Below are positions 27,811-36,447 of a stretch of 64,000 nucleotides of DNA, in pieces; position 1 is the first letter of the stretch; each line of letters opens with the position of its first letter. The notes under the pieces were generated by a model, which worked only from the letters and a program-made list of their open reading frames with translations, was not told the DNA's origin and searched no databases. The DNA lies in contig NZ_BIFS01000001.1 of the NCBI RefSeq assembly GCF_003967555.1, positions 5,890,001-5,954,000 of the forward strand. The letters are read 5' to 3'. The stretch comes from Dictyobacter kobayashii. GTDB lineage: Bacteria > Chloroflexota > Ktedonobacteria > Ktedonobacterales > Ktedonobacteraceae. The translations under genes were made by a program, and so were the position numbers.

Positions 27811-27875
27811 GTTTTTTTATGATGGAGAGTCGAAACTGTGCTTGGCACAGTTTCGACTCTCCATCATAAAAAAAC
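27811..27875. repeat. 31-bp perfect hairpin with 3-base loop
   Basis: Arms 27811-27841 and 27845-27875 match without error. It ends in an A/T run on both sides. It lies in the 508-base gap before the LLM gene. Confidence 0.8.
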
Positions 27876-27878
27876 GGG

Positions 27879-28005
27879 TTTTGAGCATAGCTTCTCTCTA
27901 TTATAAAACTGTCTTTGAGCATAGTTTCGACTCACCATCATAAAACTGGCTTTGAGCATAGTTTCAGGCCTCCGTCATAAAAATGGGTTTTGAGCTCCGC
28001 AGGTG
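27879..28005. repeat. Tandem solo right arms of the hairpin, about 34-38-base units
   Basis: Units beginning TTGAGC start at 27881, 27915, 27952 and 27990. Each of the first three carries a variant of the hairpin's right arm (TAGTTTCGACTCACCATCAT type) without its left partner. The remaining gap to 28118 shows only the ribosome site GGAAG before the LLM gene. Confidence 0.65.
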
Positions 28006-28118
28006 TGAAAGCGCATAGATAGAGAGTGCGAGGGGGGCGAGTGGGTAGGTTAGGAGGCGAAGAATGTGCGATACTGTCTTATTATGAAGGCGTCTTTATA
28101 TAAGGTAAAGGAAGTATA

Positions 28119-29030
28119 ATGACACGTATTCAGCTTGGGCTGGCATTGCCCAATGGTCCACGTGATGAAATGTCCCGTGAAACGTTTCTGGAGCTACTGA
28201 AGAAGAACCTGGACGTAGTCGTTGGGACCTTTGATTCGATCTGGTTTATTGATCATGTGCAATTTAAGGGTAGTCCTTTGCTGGAAGGTTGGACTGCCCT
28301 GGCGTATATGGCGGCACTCTATCCCAGCTTCGACTTTGGGCATGTTGTGCTTTGCCAGTCGTTCCGCAATCCTGCCTTGCTGGCGAAGATGGCGGCGACC
28401 GCACAGTTTATGAGCGGCGGGCGTTTTGTGCTCGGGATTGGCGCCGGCTGGCATGAGGAGGAATATCAGGCCTATGGCTATGATTTCCCCGGGGCCGGAA
28501 CGCGCGTCGAGGAACTGGACGAGACCTTGAAGATCGTTAAGGCGCTCTGGACGGAGCCCCAGGCGACTTTTAAAGGGAAACACTACCAGGTTGTGGATGC
28601 TTACTGTGAGCCCAAACCGGAGCCGGTGCCACCCATTATGGTTGGTGGCTCGCAGCCGCGCATGCTACGGCTCACCGCCCGGCACGCCGACTGGTGGAAC
28701 GTCTCTCAGGTCGGTATCGATCGCTATCGCGAGCAGGTCAAAGCCAGCGAAGAGGCCTGCGCCGTCGTTGGACGAGATCCAGCCACCCTGCGGCGCACCT
28801 GGTTTGGCGGCTGCTACTGTGTGCCTGAAGGAACCAATCCCGCCGACATCGACATGAAGCTGGTCCGCTCACCTAATCCCTTTGTGGGCACGCCTACCCA
28901 GATCATCGAGCAGATGAAGCCATTTATTGACCTGGGTGTAGACTACTTTATGTTGAAGCCCGAAAGTTTTCCCGACACCACCTCGCTACGCCTGCTGGTC
29001 GAGGAAGTCTTTCCCAAACTCAACGCCTGA
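28119..29030 (+). CDS. LLM-class F420/FMN-dependent oxidoreductase
   Basis: 303 residues of the bacterial luciferase-like TIM-barrel family. FDSIWFIDHVQF at ~40, SGGRFVLGIGAGWHEEEYQA at ~102, GTRVEELDETLKIVKALW and PPIMVGGSQPRMLRL are the standard landmarks. Such enzymes transfer hydride using F420 or FMNH2. The closest type looks F420-dependent, but the substrate is unknown. The gene is isolated between repeat DNA and a convergent reductase. Confidence 0.88.
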   Translation: MTRIQLGLALPNGPRDEMSRETFLELLKKNLDVVVGTFDSIWFIDHVQFKGSPLLEGWTALAYMAALYPSFDFGHVVLCQSFRNPALLAKMAATAQFMSGGRFVLGIGAGWHEEEYQAYGYDFPGAGTRVEELDETLKIVKALWTEPQATFKGKHYQVVDAYCEPKPEPVPPIMVGGSQPRMLRLTARHADWWNVSQVGIDRYREQVKASEEACAVVGRDPATLRRTWFGGCYCVPEGTNPADIDMKLVRSPNPFVGTPTQIIEQMKPFIDLGVDYFMLKPESFPDTTSLRLLVEEVFPKLNA

Positions 29031-29042
29031 GGCAAATTAAAG

Positions 29043-29096
29043 TTTCTGGTGCGCATGTTGTTGATTAGCACTAATCAACAACGTGCGCACCAGAAA
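29043..29096. repeat. 26-bp hairpin between convergent genes
   Basis: Arms 29043-29068 and 29071-29096 pair with one G-U wobble, ending TTTC/GAAA. No T-tract is present, but its position at the meeting point of two convergent genes suggests a role in ending transcription. Confidence 0.75.
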
Positions 29097-29125
29097 GGCG
29101 TGATTTTAAGGTCGAAGGCAGGGAA

Positions 29126-29935
29126 TCAGGCAGTAGCCAGGCGAGCGACCAGCTCGCGCTCTTCGGGGCCGAACCAGGGGGGATTACCGGCCGCTGCATT
29201 TTCGATGACACGTTGAGTTTTAGTGGTGGCTGGTATAGCCACATGGCAACGCTCATCGCTCAGTACCCACTTCAGCAGTGCCTGTCCCCACGTCTTCACC
29301 CCAAATGGGGCCAGAGGCTTCAATGCCTGTTCAGATGGAGGAAGGCGCATCAGGCTTCCCTCCCCAAAGGGGCGCATCACGATCACTCCCAGACCCAGAT
29401 CGGCGGCCAGCGGCAAGATATCTTTCTCAACTTCCCGTTGGAGTGGATTATAAGGAATCTGGATCACCGAAATGCGACCAGTTTTAATCACTTTCCGCAG
29501 CTCATTAAAGGCCGAGTAGCTATAGTGGGTGGCCCCGATTGCCCGCACCTGTCCCCGTTCTTTAAGACCTTCCAGCAAGGCCAGGTGTTCCAGCCAGTTC
29601 TCCAGGTTATGAATCTGGTAGACATCGACGTAACCATCAAAAAAGCTCAAGGCCCGCTTCACCTGGGCCTGTCCCTCAGCGCGGGTACGTGCCCACACCT
29701 TGGTGGCCACCAAGGCCTGATCGCGTCGTCCACGCAGCGCCTCACCGAGTGCCTGTTCAGCCGATCCATACATAGGGGACGAATCAAAAAACGACACTTC
29801 CTGAGATAGAGCAGTATCAACCAGCATGCGCGCATTTTTAAGGGCGGACTCACCACGTCCATCAAAGGTACGCCAGGTACCCATGCCAATTACCGGTACC
29901 CGCAGTTCGCTTGTGCCTAAAACACGATAGTCCAT
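29126..29935 (-). CDS. Aldo/keto reductase
   Basis: 269 residues from MDYRVLGTSELRVPVIGMG, chosen over the upstream in-frame start at 30010 because AAAGG lies before 29935 and the family starts here. The catalytic tetrad is visible: Asp and Tyr in FFDSSPMYGSAEQ, Lys in VATKVW, His in YQIHNLE. It probably uses NADPH. The substrate is unknown. It has no operon partners. Confidence 0.9.
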   Translation of the reverse strand: MDYRVLGTSELRVPVIGMGTWRTFDGRGESALKNARMLVDTALSQEVSFFDSSPMYGSAEQALGEALRGRRDQALVATKVWARTRAEGQAQVKRALSFFDGYVDVYQIHNLENWLEHLALLEGLKERGQVRAIGATHYSYSAFNELRKVIKTGRISVIQIPYNPLQREVEKDILPLAADLGLGVIVMRPFGEGSLMRLPPSEQALKPLAPFGVKTWGQALLKWVLSDERCHVAIPATTKTQRVIENAAAGNPPWFGPEERELVARLATA

Positions 29936-30340
29936 ACAACAACGCCTTTCTATAGCGGCGTACCCTAGCAGCGTCCCCCATCCCGTTACCACGCCGCAAA
30001 AATAGCTCAACTATGCATCTAAACGTTCGAAGCGAGAAAAAGTAGAGAGCGGCCAGCGCAAAGAAGTAGCATACATAGTAACTCCAGAGTATCCTCAAGG
30101 GAGAAAAAAAGTTAGAGGATTATGTAATGGAATATAATGAGAGCGGAAGCGAGAAGGACTGGTGTAGCGAGTGGTAAGCATACGCAATAACCTCCAATAC
30201 ATAGAAACGCGAGTAGCATTGAAATGGGAGGGAATGCCTATCCCATTAACTTTTTGCTCGCTGTATGCTTGTATCTCGTACAAGAAGCAGCAATGGTTTC
30301 AAAAAAGATCAGCATTATCGAAGAAGAGGGATGTTGAGAA
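29936..30340. other. 405-base intergenic region
   Basis: This gap separates the divergent aldo/keto reductase and MgtC genes. It is moderately AT-rich. I see no gene and no clear repeat; the ribosome site AGAGGGA before 30341 is the only defined element. Confidence 0.5.
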
Positions 30341-31060
30341 ATGATCACATTTCCAGAAATATTGCTCCGGCTTGTTGTCTCAATACTATTATGTGGACTT
30401 ATTGGTTGGGAGCGAGAATATAGCGATCACAATGCGGGTGTACGTACCAGTTCCCTGGTGGCCCTGGGAACAACCCTGTTCACCATCATATCCGCCTATG
30501 CTTTCCGCGACCTGCTCAACCAGCCCCATGTGCAGTTCGATCCAACGCGTATCGCATCCTATATCGTGGCCGGCATTGGCTTCCTCGGCGGGGGAGCCAT
30601 CTACTTCCGGCAAGATCTCCAAAAAGTCAGGGGCCTCACCTCCGCCGCCTCCGTCTGGGTAGTGGCCGCCATCGGCATGGCCTGCGGCATCGGCTTCCTG
30701 CTAGAGGCCGCTGTCACCACTATCATGGCCCTATTTATCCTGATTGGCATGCGTTATGTGGAAGCCAGATTTTTGCCCTACAAGAGCCATCACATGCAGG
30801 AATTATTTATCCGCATCGACAGCGATGAAGAAGGTACTGTGGTCGGAAAAATTTATGATATCCTGAATGATTTGCATATAGACATAGAGCGGGTTGATAT
30901 CCACAGCCAGAAATTAGAGCAGGAGATAGTACGGACACTGGAGATTGGTTGTCGTGCCAGCGATGCCCGTACATTAATGCAAGCCCTTGACCGGATACGT
31001 GTCATTAAAGGCGTCCAGAGCATCAAATCATCGACCCGAAAAGGTGTGGGGCCTGAATAG
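30341..31060 (+). CDS. MgtC/SapB family membrane protein
   Basis: 239 residues. Four to five membrane helices at the N-terminus contain the family motifs LLCGLIGWEREY, AGVRTSSLVALGTTLF, GIGFLGGGAIY and VRGLTSAASVW. The C-terminal ~90 residues form a soluble ACT-like domain (ELFIRIDSDEEGTVVGKIYD). MgtC proteins affect growth at low magnesium and interact with ATP synthase or transporters in other species; the role here is unknown. Confidence 0.9.
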   Translation: MITFPEILLRLVVSILLCGLIGWEREYSDHNAGVRTSSLVALGTTLFTIISAYAFRDLLNQPHVQFDPTRIASYIVAGIGFLGGGAIYFRQDLQKVRGLTSAASVWVVAAIGMACGIGFLLEAAVTTIMALFILIGMRYVEARFLPYKSHHMQELFIRIDSDEEGTVVGKIYDILNDLHIDIERVDIHSQKLEQEIVRTLEIGCRASDARTLMQALDRIRVIKGVQSIKSSTRKGVGPE

Positions 31061-31077
31061 AAACTGTTCTTGCAGCA

Positions 31078-31569
31078 TCAGGGCAGAATTTTTTCCATGG
31101 CGATAACGTCAACCCAGCGATCATCGAGCATGCCCTGTTCGTGGTAGATGCCAACCACCTGAAAAGCGTGGCGCTTATACAGGCGCATCCCCGATGTATT
31201 AGTTGGGAAGGCCGCCAGGACCAGTTTGTGGTAGCCAAGGGCCTGCGCGCGCATCTCCAGAGCGCTCAGTAGCGCATCCCCAATGCCTCGTCCGCGCTGC
31301 TCACGCGCGACGTAGACCGAGAAATCCGCCACATACTGATAGGCTGGCCGAGGGTTGTAAGGATTGAGCGAGCCCCAGCCCACAACGGCTCCAGCGTTAT
31401 CGACCGCCACCAGGACCGGATGGCGCGAGCTCCGCGTTGCCAGCCACTCGGCACGCTCTGCCGGTGTGCGCAGTTGTGTCTCCAACGTCGCCGACCGATC
31501 CTCGATCCCTTGATTATAAATAGACGCAATGGTCGTTGCATCCTCATATATGGCCTCGCGAATCTCCAT
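31078..31569 (-). CDS. GNAT N-acetyltransferase, PAT/ArsN1-like
   Basis: 163 residues. IYNQGIEDRSATLETQLRTP and FSVYVAREQRGRGIGDALL closely fit the phosphinothricin/arsinothricin N-acetyltransferase group; EQRGRGIG is the acetyl-CoA loop. Such enzymes acetylate the amino group of phosphinothricin-type antibiotics, and ArsN1 members detoxify arsinothricin. The latter would fit the arsenite oxidase at 6.4-9.5 kb, but the match is judged from motifs only. It converges on the MgtC gene with a 17-base gap. Confidence 0.8.
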   Translation of the reverse strand: MEIREAIYEDATTIASIYNQGIEDRSATLETQLRTPAERAEWLATRSSRHPVLVAVDNAGAVVGWGSLNPYNPRPAYQYVADFSVYVAREQRGRGIGDALLSALEMRAQALGYHKLVLAAFPTNTSGMRLYKRHAFQVVGIYHEQGMLDDRWVDVIAMEKILP

Positions 31570-32151
31570 ATGCTCATCCCTCCCTGTCGTTTTCAGCAGT
31601 TCTGTCTATGGGCGCGCCGGGTGTCTCTGTCCACGCCGATAGGCAGCGAGAACGTCGATCATTGATGGATCAAGTCAGTAGTAGTGAAGTGATTGGGCTT
31701 ACTGGCTGCAGCCCTGCACGCGGCCTGCCTGGCTGGTTGGTGCAGAGAGGCCCGATGGTCAAAGATTATATACTCAACCACAGATAGCGTCAACCCATAG
31801 TAGAAAGCACACTGTAATTGAGAATATGGCTTACTCCCATCATCATGAGAAGCGTGCCACTCTTACGCGGTCGGGCGCGCCAGCGCACGACCTTTTTTTC
31901 TTGTGTGGTGCAAAAAAGCGCGCTGGGCGCACTTTTTTGCACCACACAAGAATACTTCTTGAGCGCCTTTGGCGCTCAAACTCAGGCGTGAAGAGCGCGG
32001 TGATCATGAAGATCAGACACATTCTGAGAAACTCCTCAGGAGGTGATTATATGAATTTAGCCGCTACTTACAGTGGAGAGCTTGCATTCATTAGCTCATG
32101 AGTATTAGTATATGAAAGGACCTGTTTTATGATGATATGAGGTAATATGTT
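31570..32151. other. 580-base intergenic region with hairpins
   Basis: It holds the upstream region of both divergent genes and the hairpin element at 31.9 kb. Open frames here cross the hairpins and are not convincing. GAGGT lies 8 bases before the glycosyltransferase start. Confidence 0.5.
31898..31979. repeat. Long hairpin plus short 9-bp hairpin
   Basis: Arms 31898-31924 and 31926-31952 pair over about 25 positions with one or two mismatches; the short hairpin TTGAGCGCC-TTT-GGCGCTCAA spans 31959-31979. Order is long then short, as at 63.0 kb and opposite to 18.9 and 50.8 kb, so the element occurs in both orientations. Confidence 0.7.
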
Positions 32152-33423
32152 ATGCGAATCACTATTATTGCTATTGGCTCACGTGGTGACGTTGTTCCTT
32201 ATATTGCCCTGAGTCAGGGATTGATGAATGCAGGACATTCTATCCGACTCGCCACCCACCTATCGTTCGCAGAGCTAGTGCGCAGCTATGGTATCCCCTT
32301 TTTTGCGCTTGATGATGAGCCAAAGGAGCTCTTCCAGACGAAAGACGGGGAAAAGCTGCTGGCCAATGGCACGAATCCCTATCGTTTCGCCCAGTTGTTT
32401 GCCTCTAACCTTGCGGCCTTTACTCCACTATATATGCAGCGTGCGCATGAGGCATGCCAGGATGCGGACACTATAGTTGTAGCTTATATAGGCTTGCTCA
32501 TTGGTTATACCCTGGCTGAGAAATATAATAAAAGACTGGTGATGAGCATGTTGCAGCCTATGTTGCTCTCGACGGCGGCTATGGCGGAGCCCACATCACC
32601 GTGGCTACCCCAAAAGCCCGCGCTGCTTGGAAGAGCCATGAACCAGTTGTCACATGTGATGGCACAGCAATATACCGGAATGCTGTTTCTGCCAGCGGCC
32701 AACGAGGTACGTAAAAAGCGCTACAACCTGCCACCTTTAGAGCGTTCTTTTTATGCCAACCTGCCCGGTGTCGCCGATTTCGTCCTCTGCGCATACAGCC
32801 CACTGCTGGTGCCCAGACCCGTCGACTGGAGTGAGAAGATCCATATCACGGGTTTCTGGATGCTTGAGCATGCAGAGGCATGGCAGCCTGAGCGTGAGCT
32901 GGTCGATTTCCTCCATGCGGGTCCCGCCCCCATCTATATTGGTTTTGGTAGCATGAGCGCCTACCGGCCAGCCGAGACAATCGAGATGGTCGAGCAGGCC
33001 CTGACACAGACCGGGCAACGCGGTATTCTCCTGGTAGATAAACACGCCTATAGCGCACAAAAACGTTCGGACAACCTCTATCTCACGAATGTGGTCGCGC
33101 ATGATTGGCTTTTTCCACAGATGCAAGCTATCGTACACCATGGAGGTGCCGGGACGACCGCGGCCAGCGTGCAGGCGGGTGTTCCAACGATCATCGTCCC
33201 CTACATCTCCGACCAATGGTTCTGGGGTCACCAGGTTGCCCGCGCCGGAGTAGGGCCGCGCCCAATCAGTCGCAAGCAGCTCACCGCAAAAAAGCTGGCC
33301 GAACTGTTCAATACTGCCATACACAATCAGGAGATGCGGCAAAGGGCCAGTGAGCTCGGGGCGCGCATAAGGAGTGAAAATGGAGTTGAACAGGCAGTAA
33401 AACTGATAGTTACTATCGGATAG
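32152..33423 (+). CDS. GT1-family glycosyltransferase (UDP-sugar type)
   Basis: 423 residues. The N-terminal GSRGDVVPYIALSQGLMNAGH is the acceptor-side motif of sterol glucosyltransferase-like and GT28-related enzymes; the C-terminal donor site reads IVHHGGAGTTAASVQAGVP, then YISDQWFWGHQVARAGVGP. These enzymes move a sugar from a nucleotide donor to a lipid, sterol, carotenoid or antibiotic. No biosynthetic partner genes lie nearby. The gene ends just before a 42-nt repeat and a terminator. Confidence 0.88.
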   Translation: MRITIIAIGSRGDVVPYIALSQGLMNAGHSIRLATHLSFAELVRSYGIPFFALDDEPKELFQTKDGEKLLANGTNPYRFAQLFASNLAAFTPLYMQRAHEACQDADTIVVAYIGLLIGYTLAEKYNKRLVMSMLQPMLLSTAAMAEPTSPWLPQKPALLGRAMNQLSHVMAQQYTGMLFLPAANEVRKKRYNLPPLERSFYANLPGVADFVLCAYSPLLVPRPVDWSEKIHITGFWMLEHAEAWQPERELVDFLHAGPAPIYIGFGSMSAYRPAETIEMVEQALTQTGQRGILLVDKHAYSAQKRSDNLYLTNVVAHDWLFPQMQAIVHHGGAGTTAASVQAGVPTIIVPYISDQWFWGHQVARAGVGPRPISRKQLTAKKLAELFNTAIHNQEMRQRASELGARIRSENGVEQAVKLIVTIG

Positions 33424-33465
33424 TTCGGCCCTCAGCGGCCAATTGCCACCCCGGTAGGGCGGCCC
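33424..33465. repeat. 42-nt dispersed repeat, copy 2
   Basis: Matches 6018-6059 with two differences. It begins directly after the glycosyltransferase stop codon. Confidence 0.7.
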
Positions 33466-33498
33466 AGTATCCTCACCATTCTAAGAAGCGAACGAAAT

Positions 33499-33540
33499 AA
33501 AGGCGAGCTCATTCTCACACAATAGAATGAGCTCGCCTTT
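33499..33540. terminator. Bidirectional intrinsic terminator
   Basis: A perfect 17-bp stem (33499-33515 with 33524-33540) and 8-base loop, with AAA and TTT at its ends, between the glycosyltransferase and convergent pgi genes. Confidence 0.85.
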
Positions 33541-33557
33541 GCTTGGGTGTAGACTAC

Positions 33558-35189
33558 TTATTCAGCTTTGCGCAGTTCGCGGTAGCGGCTGATGAGGGTG
33601 TTGGTGGAGCTATCGTGTTTGAGATCTGGCTCCTGTGCGCTTTCCAGTTCTGGAATGATACGGTTAGCCAGCACCTTGCCGAGCTCAACGCCCCATTGGT
33701 CGAACGAGTTGATGTTCCAGACGGTACCCTGGACAAAGACTTTGTGCTCATAGAGCGCGACGAGTTTGCCCAGCATGTTGGGTGTCAGACGATCAGCCAG
33801 GATGGTATTGGTTGGATGGTTGCCTTCAAACGTGCGGTGTGGCACCTGGTAGTCAGGCACACCATCGGCTTTCACCTCCTCCGCGGTTTTACCGAAGGCC
33901 AGCGCCTCGGTCTGGGCAAAGAAGTTGGCCATCAATAGATCGTGGTGAGGTTTCACTGGATTGAGTGTCTGGCAGAAGCCAATGAAATCGCAGGGGATCA
34001 GCTTGGTGCCCTGGTGGATCAACTGGTAGAAGGCGTGCTGGCCATTGGTGCCGGGCTGGCCCCAGATGATCGGGCCGGTCTGGTAGTTAACGGTATTCCC
34101 TTCCAGATCGACATGCTTGCCGTTACTCTCCATATCGAGCTGCTGCAGGTAGGCGCTAAAGCGCTCGAGGTACTGATCGTAGGGGAGGATGGCCACGGTT
34201 TCCGCGCCAAAGAAGTTATTGTACCAGATGCCAATCAAGCCCAGCAGGACCGGCAGGTTCTTCTCGAACGGTGTGGTGCGGAAATGCTCGTCCATGGCAT
34301 GGAAGCCGGCCAGCATATCGTAGAAATTCTCGGGTCCGATCGCAATCATCAACGAGAGACCGATCGCAGAATCATAGGAATAGCGGCCACCGACCCAGTC
34401 CCAGAATTCAAACATATTCTCGGTATCGATACCAAACTTTGCCACCTCTTTGGCATTGGTCGAAACGGCCACAAAGTGTTTGGCTACCGCCTTCTCATCG
34501 TGCAGCTTCGTCAGGGTCCAGTCGCGGGCACTGCGGGCGTTGGTCAAGGTCTCCAGGGTCGTAAAGGTCTTTGAAGACACAATGAACAGCGTCTCTTCAG
34601 GGTCCAGATCATGGACCGCCTCAGCAAAGTCTGTGCCATCCACATTGGATACGAAGCGGCAGGTCAGATTGCGATCGCTATAGTAGCGCAAGGCATCATA
34701 GGCCATGTGTGGGCCGAGATCCGATCCACCGATGCCGATATTGACGATGTTGCGAATGCGCTTGCCGGTGAAACCTTTCCACTCGCCACTGCGGACGCGA
34801 TTGGAAAAGGCCGCCATTTTCTCCAGCACTTTATGGACTTCGGGGACCACATTCTGGCCATCGACCATAATGGTTGAGCCTTTAGGGGCGCGCAAGGCCA
34901 CATGCAGGACGGCGCGCTGCTCAGTAATATTAATTTTCTCACCGCTGAACATGGCATTGATCCGATTGCGCAGGCCAACCGCCTCAGCCAGTTCAAGAAG
35001 TAATTTTATCGTTTCATCGGTAACACGATTTTTTGAATAATCAAAATAGATATTCTCGGCTTCAACCGAAAAACGCTCACCGCGTTTGGGGTCTTCGGCG
35101 AAAAGAGTGCGCAGGTGAAGGTCGCGAACCTTTTGGAAATGTGCTTCGAGAGCCCTCCAGGAGGGTTGTTGTGTCAATGTAGTTGACAT
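33558..35189 (-). CDS. pgi: Glucose-6-phosphate isomerase
   Basis: 543 residues, full length. Motifs include IGIGGSDLGPHMAYDALRYY, SKTFTTLETLTNA (phosphate binding), GGRYSYDSAIGLSLMIAIG and the signature NSFDQWGVELGK with the catalytic Lys. It interconverts glucose-6-phosphate and fructose-6-phosphate. The frame is intact over 1.6 kb, in contrast to many neighbours with frameshifts. It is a single gene. Confidence 0.97.
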   Translation of the reverse strand: MSTTLTQQPSWRALEAHFQKVRDLHLRTLFAEDPKRGERFSVEAENIYFDYSKNRVTDETIKLLLELAEAVGLRNRINAMFSGEKINITEQRAVLHVALRAPKGSTIMVDGQNVVPEVHKVLEKMAAFSNRVRSGEWKGFTGKRIRNIVNIGIGGSDLGPHMAYDALRYYSDRNLTCRFVSNVDGTDFAEAVHDLDPEETLFIVSSKTFTTLETLTNARSARDWTLTKLHDEKAVAKHFVAVSTNAKEVAKFGIDTENMFEFWDWVGGRYSYDSAIGLSLMIAIGPENFYDMLAGFHAMDEHFRTTPFEKNLPVLLGLIGIWYNNFFGAETVAILPYDQYLERFSAYLQQLDMESNGKHVDLEGNTVNYQTGPIIWGQPGTNGQHAFYQLIHQGTKLIPCDFIGFCQTLNPVKPHHDLLMANFFAQTEALAFGKTAEEVKADGVPDYQVPHRTFEGNHPTNTILADRLTPNMLGKLVALYEHKVFVQGTVWNINSFDQWGVELGKVLANRIIPELESAQEPDLKHDSSTNTLISRYRELRKAE

Positions 35190-35319
35190 CTGTTAATCTC
35201 CTCTTCAACAAAAAATTCTGGTCGCAAAAATAACTGACCTCTGTGAGTATACCACTCTTTAACACGATGCCGCGCCGGCCTGCGCTACAAGCACAAGGAT
35301 ATGCAAAAGGAAGGGAAAA

Positions 35320-35342
35320 GCGGCCGCGAGGCCGCACGCACG
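35320..35342. repeat. GC hairpin related to the dispersed repeat
   Basis: GCGGCC-GCGA-GGCCGC followed by ACGCACGG, at the 3' end of the ABC ATPase gene. It resembles the dispersed ~70-nt family core and could help end the transcript. Confidence 0.45.
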
Positions 35343-35343
35343 G

Positions 35344-36447
35344 TTAGACGGGGACGATCAGGCTTTGGGTTGACGGGAACTCTAGCCAGACGGCCTGGGC
35401 GGGCTGGAGTGGCTGGTCGGTAAAGGCCTGGATGGTGTATTGTTGTTGGCTACCGGCTTTGATGTGGGTGCGCCAGCGCCCGCCGACGAAAAATGTTTGA
35501 GCAACCTGACCGGGCAGGATGTTCTGGTGTGGTGCTGGCGGCAGCTCCTGTATGATGGTGATGTTGGCCGGGCGGCAGACGAAGTTGTGGGAGCCGCTAT
35601 GTGCGCGAGCTTCAGCACTGATCTGGCCCGAGAGGTAGATCTCTTCATCCAGGAGTTGAAGACTGCCGGAAGTGCCGTTCTCCTCGTTGTCGTTGACGAC
35701 CAGGGCACCCGGCAGCATGTTAGCCTGACCCATAAAGGAGGCCACAAAAGCATTCTGCGGCTGCAGGTAGAGCTCAGTGGGTGTTCCGACCTGCTGCACC
35801 TTGCCATCGCGCAGGACCGCAATGCGGTCCGACATCGTCATGGCCTCGTTCTGGTCGTGGGTGACGTTGATGGTTGTAATATTCAGGCGCTTAAAGAGTT
35901 GTACCAGTTCGGCGCTCATCGTCTCGCGTAGCGCCGCATCCAGGCTGGAGAGCGGCTCGTCCAGCAGGAGCAGGCGAGGCTCGGTAGCCAGCGCGCGCGC
36001 GACCGCGACACGTTGTTGCTGACCGCCCGAGAGCTGATAGGGATAGCGCTGCTCATAGCCGGGCAGATTGACCAGTTCCAATAAGGTCTGCAGGCGCTCC
36101 TTGATCTGGCGGCCAGGCATGCGACGCAGGCGCAAGCCAAAGCTAATATTCTGGGCCACCGTCATATGTGGCCAGAGGGCATAATCCTGGAAGACCATGC
36201 CCAGTCCGCGCTCTTCCACTGGCAGGCCCCTTTTACCATCGAAGAAGACACGATCGCCCACCTCGATATAGCCGCTATCGGGCGTAACCAGGCCGGCCAG
36301 CATACGCAAGATGGTCGTTTTACCGCAGCCCGAAGGGCCCAGCAGAGAGAGCACCTCGCCCTCTCGCACCGAAAGGTCCAGATCAGAGACTACCTGCCGT
36401 GATCCGTATGTTTTGTTCAGCTGTTTGATCCGTAGATACATAGACAT
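35344..36447 (-). CDS. ABC transporter ATPase, PotA/FbpC type
   Basis: 367 residues from MSMYLRIKQL; GAGGA precedes 36447, so the longer open frame to 36537 is rejected. Walker A LLGPSGCGKTTIL, Q-loop VFQDYALWPHMT, signature LSGGQQQRVAVARAL, Walker B LLLLDEPLSSLD and His-switch NVTHDQ are all present. The C-terminal ~120 residues are a TOBE domain. It is the third gene of an importer operon and overlaps the permease end by 65 bases. Confidence 0.93.
   Translation of the reverse strand: MSMYLRIKQLNKTYGSRQVVSDLDLSVREGEVLSLLGPSGCGKTTILRMLAGLVTPDSGYIEVGDRVFFDGKRGLPVEERGLGMVFQDYALWPHMTVAQNISFGLRLRRMPGRQIKERLQTLLELVNLPGYEQRYPYQLSGGQQQRVAVARALATEPRLLLLDEPLSSLDAALRETMSAELVQLFKRLNITTINVTHDQNEAMTMSDRIAVLRDGKVQQVGTPTELYLQPQNAFVASFMGQANMLPGALVVNDNEENGTSGSLQLLDEEIYLSGQISAEARAHSGSHNFVCRPANITIIQELPPAPHQNILPGQVAQTFFVGGRWRTHIKAGSQQQYTIQAFTDQPLQPAQAVWLEFPSTQSLIVPV

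Noticed and set aside
27811..27875. Rho-independent terminator
   Set aside because: The stem is far longer than a usual terminator, more than 200 bases from any gene end, and part of a repeat family.
31826..32101. 91-codon frame before the glycosyltransferase gene
   Set aside because: It crosses the long hairpin and short hairpin and is not protein-like.
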